From assembly GCA_024811115.1 (NCBI GenBank), contig JAKOGH010000280.1, positions 1-39,367 on the forward strand: DNA of 39,367 bases. Direction: 5' to 3'. The notes beneath the pieces are model-generated. The model made no database searches. It worked only from the letters and a program-made list of their open reading frames with translations, and had not been told where the DNA came from. Positions 33,003-39,367 of this stretch are shown piece by piece. How positions within the stretch are numbered: position 1 is the stretch's first letter; every line of letters starts with the position of its first letter. Made by a program: the position numbers and the translations under genes. This stretch comes from Terana coerulea. Lineage: Eukaryota > Basidiomycota > Agaricomycetes > Polyporales > Phanerochaetaceae.

Positions 33003-34518
33003 TCACATAGCAACTTGAAGCTCACCGAGCCCAACCCGCTGCTTATCACTGTCAAAGACATGATACGCACTCTCCATCCATCTAGTGCCCAAAGTCCATG
33101 CATTCGTGTTTGCGAGAGCATTCGATGGGCCATATCCGGCCAATGACCCAAGACACCTCCCGTTCTGGAACTGACCCATCGAAACGCTGCACCATCGCAA
33201 TCCGTCAGCCGCAGCAAACGCTCGCAAACCATAGACACTTACACAGAAACAGACCATTTGTGCAAGCCACCGTCCCAACTGAATGCGATTTCGGGATCAG
33301 ACTCGCATGGAAAGCTGTACGCAAGTGTTTGTCCGGTGGAGTCATCGTACCAACTTTGAGCGTTGGGGACATTGGCATAAGCAGAGTTGACGACGGCGGG
33401 GGCGCATATATCCCGGTTTCGGTCGAGTTAAAGATGGTGGAAACATTGGTAGCGATGGGTGTGCCATTCACGTAAACCGTGGCATTTCCGAGCATCCATG
33501 CGGAGGGTGGAACCTTGACATTAGGATTGGGGGTGTGCTGTCGCTTGTGAGCGCATGGTAGTACTGTATGTCACCAGTGTATCTATCCGAATTTGTGCAT
33601 CCCATGCAGAGCTCGGAGTCTTTGGTCGCAAGGTACAGCCCATAAAGCCCTTCTTGGATCACATCTTGTTGATTGAAGGAGTGCAGCAGGGAATTCTATG
33701 TGCGAGCAGCAACTTGCATCAGCAAAATCTCGTTTCCGCCTCACAGGAGCGCTGCCACAAACCGAGTTATCATAGGACCCGTCGCCTAGTCCGAGGCCGA
33801 GAATGCCATCGAACGGCGCAGTCTCCAGCAGTGCGGGCATTTCTGTTGCAGCGGCAAGGAACACTTGTTGTTCCGCCTTCAGACTGCCGTCGGCACCCAG
33901 CGCCACTAGACCACCAGAGTCAGCACGGCGCGAAAGAGAGCATGTGCATTCTTATAGCTACCTGTGTCTTTGTATTCCGTGCCGTTACCGATTCTCGACG
34001 AATTTCCGGTGAAGTCCATGTACAGGTTGCGTCCACCCGGTTTGAAGATATCGGCGTAATCAGAGGAGAGCAAGGTCAGGTCAGAGGTTCCGATGTCAAC
34101 CACCACGTCGAAGGGCTGCGCCTTCCCCGGTGATCCGACTGCAAGGCTTGCGGTCCACAGACGAGAGCGCTCATTGTACGTCAAGTCTACGGTTTGTATG
34201 GGCCCGGAGCTGCTGGTGCTTGACGTTGGCTGGGCCTCAGAAGGGGATGTGAAGCTAGTAACCGTAGCGGTGGTCGTGCTGCTGGCGCTGTGCTCAGAAG
34301 AGGATGTGGAGCTAGTGGCCGTAGCGGTGGTCGTGCTACTGGCGCTGGGCTCATCACGTTTGGTCCTAGACATGTTTCAGTCACAAGAAGGCGTAAAACG
34401 GTAATAAGTCTCACCACCGGCGCTGAACGAGCTTATGCTCTCGTGGATCCAGGGTCACTGGGTTCGCAACGGCCAGCGCTGCGAAGGCGGTAAAGAGAGT
34501 GGTAAGCGTCAGACGCAT
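33003..34518 (-). CDS. secreted pepsin-fold (A1) aspartic protease homologue, catalytic motifs altered
   Basis: The exons 34518-34415, 34365-33962, 33905-33763, 33695-33243 and 33186-33003 encode a signal peptide (MRLTLTTLFTAFAALAVA), a Ser/Thr-rich linker with a 57-bp unit duplicated, and a pepsin-like body. Landmarks: WTASLAVGSPGKAQPFDVVVDIGTSDLTLL (first active-site region, DIG for D[TS]G), FDGILGLGLGDG, GLYGLYLATKDSELCMGC, TIFNSTETGIYAPPAVVNSAY (second region, NST where D[TS]G is expected) and NTNAWTLGTRWMESAYHVFD. The second catalytic Asp appears to be Asn, so it may be inactive. Two C5 runs in sense (G5 at 33529-33533 and 33398-33402) each need one more base to keep frame. Extracellular location is inferred from the signal peptide. 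Confidence 0.82.
34190..34365 (-). repeat. duplicated 57-bp Ser/Thr linker unit
   Basis: Inside exon 2 of the protease homologue, a unit coding for SASSTTTAT-TSSTSSSE-like sequence occurs twice in tandem (about 34234-34350) with a few substitutions. A third, more diverged Ser/Thr run (PTSSTSSSG) follows. Such linkers are heavily O-glycosylated in secreted fungal proteins. Confidence 0.7.
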
Positions 34519-35450
34519 GTTGTTGTTGAACTGTGGGTGAAGGGACGGGGAGAGGGGCTGAGTGTGTTGAACAGCCAGACGTCTAGAGCTTGCTTTTATG
34601 TGGATAAAATACTAGGTTGCCTTCGACTAAAAAGCGGTTTGTCCTGTAACACAGTACTGATCAGTTGAGCCGTTGCGCTGAGGAGAATAATCGACTACCT
34701 TCGCCACCCTTCTTCATACACAAGCACCCTTGTCGGCAGACTCTAGAGCGATGCTTATGTCAGCTTTGTCACGGATGTGCTGTTAATGGCTGAAAGCGTA
34801 CCTTGTATTTAAATATGGTGGCGCTGGAGTGAACGCAGTACGAGAGCTTGAGAATACGTTAGAATGCATGAACCACATGTGCTGAAACTATCGACGGTAC
34901 GTCGTTCAGGCTGTGGCCCAACAAAGAACTATAACTCCGTTGTCCAGACATGCATACTCTTCGCATTAAAGCACGGAAAATGCCTCCATCATGGAAACCT
35001 CAGCTCGCTGCAATTGAAACATGCGCCTCTCCTGCCACGCTGGTCTAGGATCGCTGGGAGGTGTACGGCGTCATAGGTCCCTGGTCTCCGACATTATTCT
35101 GGAAGCCGCACCAGGGCTGCATTTCGGCGGTGGAGGCTGCGCTACTGAGCGCGGTCTGGGCATACCGTGAACCAACCGGGGCATCTGCCTGTGACAAGCA
35201 TGGACGCGGTGACATCAGTGCATAATTGCGTCAGCGTGAGACTTTGAAGTTTTGGACATACTAGAATTTCTTGATGTTGGAGCATTTCCAAGTTGCACGC
35301 GACGAGCGAACGCACCCAAAACACACTGGCAAAAACAAGAAGTTGAGGAAATCGATAAGAATTTCGCGAAGGGTAATCTCGCGCAAATAAAAATATCGTT
35401 GTACATATCTGCTCGTTTTTATCCGTTTTGCAAACATACCAAAAACTAAT
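34519..35450. other. intergenic, promoter of the protease homologue and left flank of the inverted-repeat element
   Basis: TTTATGTGGATAAAATACTAGG near 34590 may include the core promoter of the minus-strand gene. The rest has only short unlinked open frames. Confidence 0.35.
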
Positions 35451-36616
35451 GTCGGAAAAGTCGCAGAATCCATATCAGGCCGTAGCAGGCCATCTCAGGC
35501 AGCGTTGCGACAGTTAACAACTAGTTATGAACTAGTTCCATTAGTTAAAACCTTAACCGGGGTAACTTAACTGTAACTATAACTATGCCACCTTCCACGT
35601 GATCGGCAACTGAAATTTAAACGCGCAGCAGGACGCCGATAGTCGTGGGGTCCGCGCTCAGGTTAACCGTCAGGTCGCTAACTGAGGTCTCTGATTGGCT
35701 GAAGGAGATAGCCGAGATCAAGACCCGGAAACCGCAAAGTCGAGTTAACACGCAACTTGTTACCTTGCTTGTCAAGGTCTCTCTGCTATGCAAAATACCG
35801 TGGGAAAGCAACCCTCAACTCACCGGGCTTTGCCGTGATTGCATCATGTTACGCGTAACAGTCACCAAAGTCACTACCAGTTTCCAGCTTCACCTCAAGG
35901 TTGCCTCAAGGACAAGCAAAGGTTGCTGCCGCGCAAGCGGCGCTTCACGAGTTAACTAAGTTGCAACCCAGTTACTAACCGCGCAACGCTGATCTCAGGC
36001 CTGGCATGGCCAGGAGGCGCCCAAGCGTCTGATATGGCTCAGAAATTCCTCATATGGGCTGATCAGCCTGACCAGCCTGACCACGCCTGCTCAGCCTAAT
36101 GATGTCTAAACAGGCCAAATAAGGTATGATCAGGCTTATATCAAGATATATGTAAAACTATTGTGCTCGACAATGGGACGACTGCTTCATGGGTAACTAA
36201 TATAAGTAACTACTCTTGAAATATAAGAGACCACAAACCACTTCACTAAATAAACCTTGCAATTATTGTTGCAACACCACAGATTGAACCCAAGGCTTCT
36301 ACGTGTGCACAGGCTCGTAACGCATTACTACTACACTAGCCGGGCAATATCATTGTGTGTTCATATTTGGAATATGTACTCAATGTCAGCTCCATTTCCA
36401 GCCACTTCGCAACACAAACAAATGGATGGAAGGCATCCCAGACATCTATAGAGTATGTACAAGTAATAGAAATCTATGACTACTGTCCCAGATGATTACC
36501 TGATCATGGTTGATATTGCCTGATCGTGCCTGACTAGCTCGCCGCGTGCGCCTGGTCAGGTCATATCAGGCGCTCAGAACCTGGGATGCCTGACCAGGAT
36601 TTCTCGCTTTTCCGAC
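35451..36616. mobile_element. non-autonomous terminal-inverted-repeat element, about 1.17 kb
   Basis: The left end GTCGGAAAAGTCGCAGAATCC (from 35451) matches the reverse complement of the right end (from 36616, GTCGGAAAAGCGAGAAATCC) at about 23 of 29 positions with one gap, and both continue into TCAGGC. TCAGGC/GCCTGA words are clustered near both ends and around 35995-36145, about ten in all, like transposase-binding subterminal repeats of hAT or Mutator elements. GTTAAC/TTAACT words are frequent at 35510-35970. There is no transposase ORF. An exact target-site duplication is not visible; only AAAC is shared by the flanks. Confidence 0.6.
36270..36345 (-). repeat. tRNA-like segment with Pol III A and B boxes
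   Basis: The minus strand reads GGCTAGTGTAGTAGTAATGCG (A-box match) and, 45 bp on, GGGTTCAATC (B-box match), the spacing of a tRNA gene. The acceptor and T stems do not pair well, so it is not a working tRNA. It may be a tRNA pseudogene or the head of a tRNA-derived SINE. It lies inside the inverted-repeat element. Confidence 0.4.
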
Positions 36617-37806
36617 AAACGTTCAACCGTGCGAACGGTGCAGGGGACCTGTCCTCCGAGGCATCAGACTTTAGTGGAAAACAAGAGTGGAGTCGGAGGA
36701 ACGGGCCGAACATAGCAACGCCTTATATGGAGCATAACGCTTACGTAATCCAAAGTCGAACATTGACCAAATAGCACGTAAACAAAGACCGTATTTGGCG
36801 TTGCAGCTCTGCGCGACCTTGAAGTTGCACAACCCACCCAAAAATATTTCCGACACAGAGACACCCCGACACCCTCAAGACGCCTCCGGTATGTCGCTTT
36901 CTTTGCTGAACAAGTAGTCGCAAAGAATGACAAGTTCGGACGGAAGGCAGAGAGCGGGAGAGCAAGGGGCGGACCCACAGACATCCACAGTCAACATCCG
37001 TTGTTTGCCTCGAAATCACAACGTGCAGCGTGAGAGCAGTTGAATTATGCCTCGTTGGCCACCTTGCCACCAACGCTGACCCCTCGACGCTATCCAGGCG
37101 CGGCCTCCTCCGTCACCCCCTCTTTCACTTCTACTTTCAACCAACTTTCGACCTGAAGCGTTCCAACGTCACTCAAGGTAAGCACCGCTTCAGACCCAGA
37201 CAGCCATTCCAGGGAGATGTTACACTTCTATATCGGTCGAACAATAGGATATCATCCTCCGCCGCCTCTCACCCCTTTGACCAGCCAACGGACGCAGCGT
37301 GGTCCTCCATTCCCATCACCCGTTCCAGCCACTCCATTCCATATCCGTCCGGTCTACATTGTTCCGTCAATTATGCCGGAGCTGACATGAGCATTTGCCT
37401 CTGCAGACCGACTCACAAAGGAATAACCTCCGCGTCACGATCGAGGGATAACCTCCGCGGCCGCGACAACTCAAATTAGGGAATACGGTTCGTATTTCAC
37501 CGCTCGAGTTCAGACCATGGTCCCTACTTGAACTTGTTCTAACACAACGTTCACATTCCTTCTGTGACGACCCGGACGACGGCGACGACCTTCTCTGTAT
37601 CGATACATCACTATCTATACACTCTACGCTGCTCTGTACACTACCCCACCGTACACTACCATGGCACCGCTCAGGCCAAGCAAACGAACCCGTTCGTTCT
37701 CAACCTCACGTCCCCCATCCCCGGCCTCTTCCAGAAGTTCAAGCACCATCGCCACAGCACCGGCACTATCCTCGAAGAACCTGAACCCGAAGAAGACACG
37801 CCCGAC
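36617..37806. other. upstream region and leader of CDC25
   Basis: No separate gene is supported. GGATAACCTCCGCG-like sequence is present twice (37420-37434 and 37446-37459), a possible regulatory direct repeat. The frame that ends at the proposed CDC25 start stays open upstream to 37564, so translation could begin earlier. Confidence 0.4.
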
Positions 37807-39367
37807 ATGCCGCTCTTCTCTCGCACGATCCCCGCCCTCAAGCTCTCCGCGAACCCCACTCGCGACGATGAAATCAACGCGTTCCTCTCCTCGGACGTTC
37901 ATATCGACCTCGACCTCGAAGACTCCTTCGCGAACAACATGTCTCTTAACAGCCCCCCGCAGAGGCAACGCCAGGTCGGCTTGCCCGACACCCCCGCAGA
38001 CGACTCACGCGACTACGTCCCAATGGACATCTCTCCCGCCCCCCAGCGGGTCTTCCACGCACCACCTCAGTATATGCGCACCAAGACACGCGACGAACGC
38101 GACACGAACCATACGATGCAGTTGCCCCTTCCCGCCGCAGGTTCGAGCAGAGTGCGGGCCGTCCGCGCTCCAACACGGCCTCCGGTCCACGATTATTCGG
38201 TACGGATATGAGCAATGCACACGGGTCAGGGAAGAGGACTGATGACCGGGGCTCAGAGACGAGTAAGGGGGAAGAAGCTGCAAAGGGCGGCGCTGCCGTT
38301 TGAGTGGGTTAACACCGGGCGGGAGAACGAGAGTTCAAGAATGTCTACCACGGTGAGTACCCAATGCTATGCTCTCTCTCGCCGTTGTATTCAGCTTTTG
38401 GCCAGCCCGTGGACATGCCCTCGTCCCCTGGGTCCGACATGATGGACGTCGACATGTCCTTCGGCTCCCAGTCCTCGTCAGCGCCTGAAGCTCCTCACCA
38501 CTGTCGGCTGCACCAACTGTCACTCACTACTCATCCGAAGATGAAGATGTCCCAGCTTCCGCTGCCCCCACTGTCACCCAGTTCAACCCCTACTTCTACC
38601 GCTCGTCGTCGCCTATCGCCGAGCCCGACTTCCACGACGATGCGTCTGCCTCTATGCGGACGTTGGAGGAAGAAGCACCGGCACCGAAGAAGAGACGCTC
38701 CGTTTCGCCTCCGGTTCTTCCTGGCGGTGCACCCCGCCGCAGAAGCTTCCCTCACGGCAGCTGTTAATGGGCGACGACATAGGCTCGTCGCCTGCGCCCA
38801 TTGAATCTCCCTCCGTGCACAAGCTCGAACGGCTGAACAGCAAACCCGCGCTGCGCGGACTGCCCCTGCCTGCCGCGACGCTGAACGTCAACAACAAGCG
38901 TCCTCGCCGGCCCGTTCTCAGCGCGATCATTGCCCCGAGTGACTTCGACACCATTGAGAACCCCTGCAGAGCGCGTACCCCAAGCTCGAGAACAACCTCG
39001 GCGGCGACACAGATGACGAGTCCGAGACGGTCGTACGACCCTTGCCCAAGAATAAGGAGAATGAGCCGCGGACGCGGCACGTCCTCCCGCCCGTGCGCCG
39101 CGCGTTCTCTGCGATGATCCCACCGACCATCAACGCTTTGGACCAGTCGTCGGACGCCGATAACTCCCTGTCGATGGACGGCGGGCCGGACATGAGCTCG
39201 CCCGCGCAGGCGTACGCGCATCGCCAACAAGGGAAGACGATCCGTCGGCGTGATGGCACGGACGACTTCCGCAGCGTCACGGGCGCGACGGCCATGCTCC
39301 TGCGCGATACTGAGGTGAGGCGGAAGGAGAAGGAAGTCAAGACCGTCACGGAGCGCGACACGCCGAG
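37807..39367 (+). CDS. CDC25: CDC25 M-phase inducer phosphatase, 5' part (runs off the window)
   Basis: Cdc25 removes inhibitory phosphate from Cdk1 to trigger mitosis. Only the regulatory N-terminal part is in the window; the rhodanese-like catalytic domain would lie beyond 39367. The start at 37807 gives MPLFSRTIPALKLSANPT. This is followed by INAFLSSDVHI, YVPMDISPAPQR, FGTDMSNAHGSG, LQRAALPFEWVNTGRENES, MDVDMSFGS, KKRRSVSPPVLPGG, VRRAFSAMIPP and SPAQAYAHRQQGKTIRRRDGTDDF. These motifs occur in the same order in basidiomycete Cdc25 as I remember it. The reading needs one-base shifts near 38191-38200, in the G5 run at 38267-38271, and probably near 38760 and 38965. Introns are poorly defined. 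The identification rests on recalled motifs without the catalytic domain. Confidence 0.6.

Noticed and set aside
35442..36624. 8-bp target-site duplication around the inverted-repeat element
   Set aside because: The flanks share only AAAC; the other four bases differ, so no duplication is claimed.

Overview
The window is nuclear DNA of a filamentous basidiomycete. I infer an Agaricomycete, possibly a polypore. The genes are split by many 45-70 bp GT-AG introns with donors such as GTACGT, GTGCGT or GTAAGT. tRNA-Phe and tRNA-Leu carry introns. The families present fit that group: BTB/POZ proteins, an arrestin-like protein, an Agaricomycete-type methyltransferase, Shr3, LETM1 and Cdc25.

Layout. 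Positions 1-5787 hold no gene I can defend. The stretch contains one possible promoter and first exon near 3.4-3.6 kb and a repeat-rich, AT-richer block at 4.4-5.6 kb. The MSH3 fragment (minus, 5788-8121) abuts this desert and has lost its ATPase half. It is head to head with an intact ATP12 gene (8346-9551, plus). Next come a tRNA-Phe (minus), an IAH1-type SGNH esterase (minus), a small orphan gene with a GC-AG intron (minus), an arrestin-like gene (plus), LETM1 (plus) and a small LEA-like stress protein (plus). A divergent pair of damaged BTB genes follows (20.2-22.5 kb). The next genes are an ALKBH1-type dioxygenase (minus), a second tRNA-Phe (plus), a mitochondrial RsfS-type ribosome-silencing factor (minus), SHR3 (plus), a second IAH1 paralogue (minus), a DJ-1/PfpI protein (plus), a SAM methyltransferase (minus), tRNA-Leu (minus) and a pepsin-fold aspartic protease homologue (minus). 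A 1.17 kb inverted-repeat element lies at 35.45-36.62 kb. The window ends inside the 5' half of a CDC25 gene (plus).

The genes are mostly housekeeping and do not form a pathway or cluster. Three serve mitochondria: ATP12 in F1 assembly, LETM1 in cation/proton exchange, and the RsfS-like factor at the mitoribosome. SHR3 works in the ER on amino-acid permeases, MSH3 in mismatch repair, ALKBH1 in nucleic-acid demethylation and CDC25 in the cell cycle.

Exon joins for ATP12, both IAH1 genes, the arrestin, LETM1, SHR3, the DJ-1 protein and the LEA-like protein were checked by hand, and each gives a single open frame. MSH3, both BTB genes, ALKBH1, RsfS, the aspartic protease and CDC25 each need one or more one-base corrections. 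Many of these fall in homopolymers, so sequencing error and gene decay both have to be considered. I found no convincing undescribed multi-gene system. The most unusual items are the truncated MSH3, the terminal-inverted-repeat element with TCAGGC subterminal motifs, the protease homologue with altered catalytic motifs, and the BTB pair.
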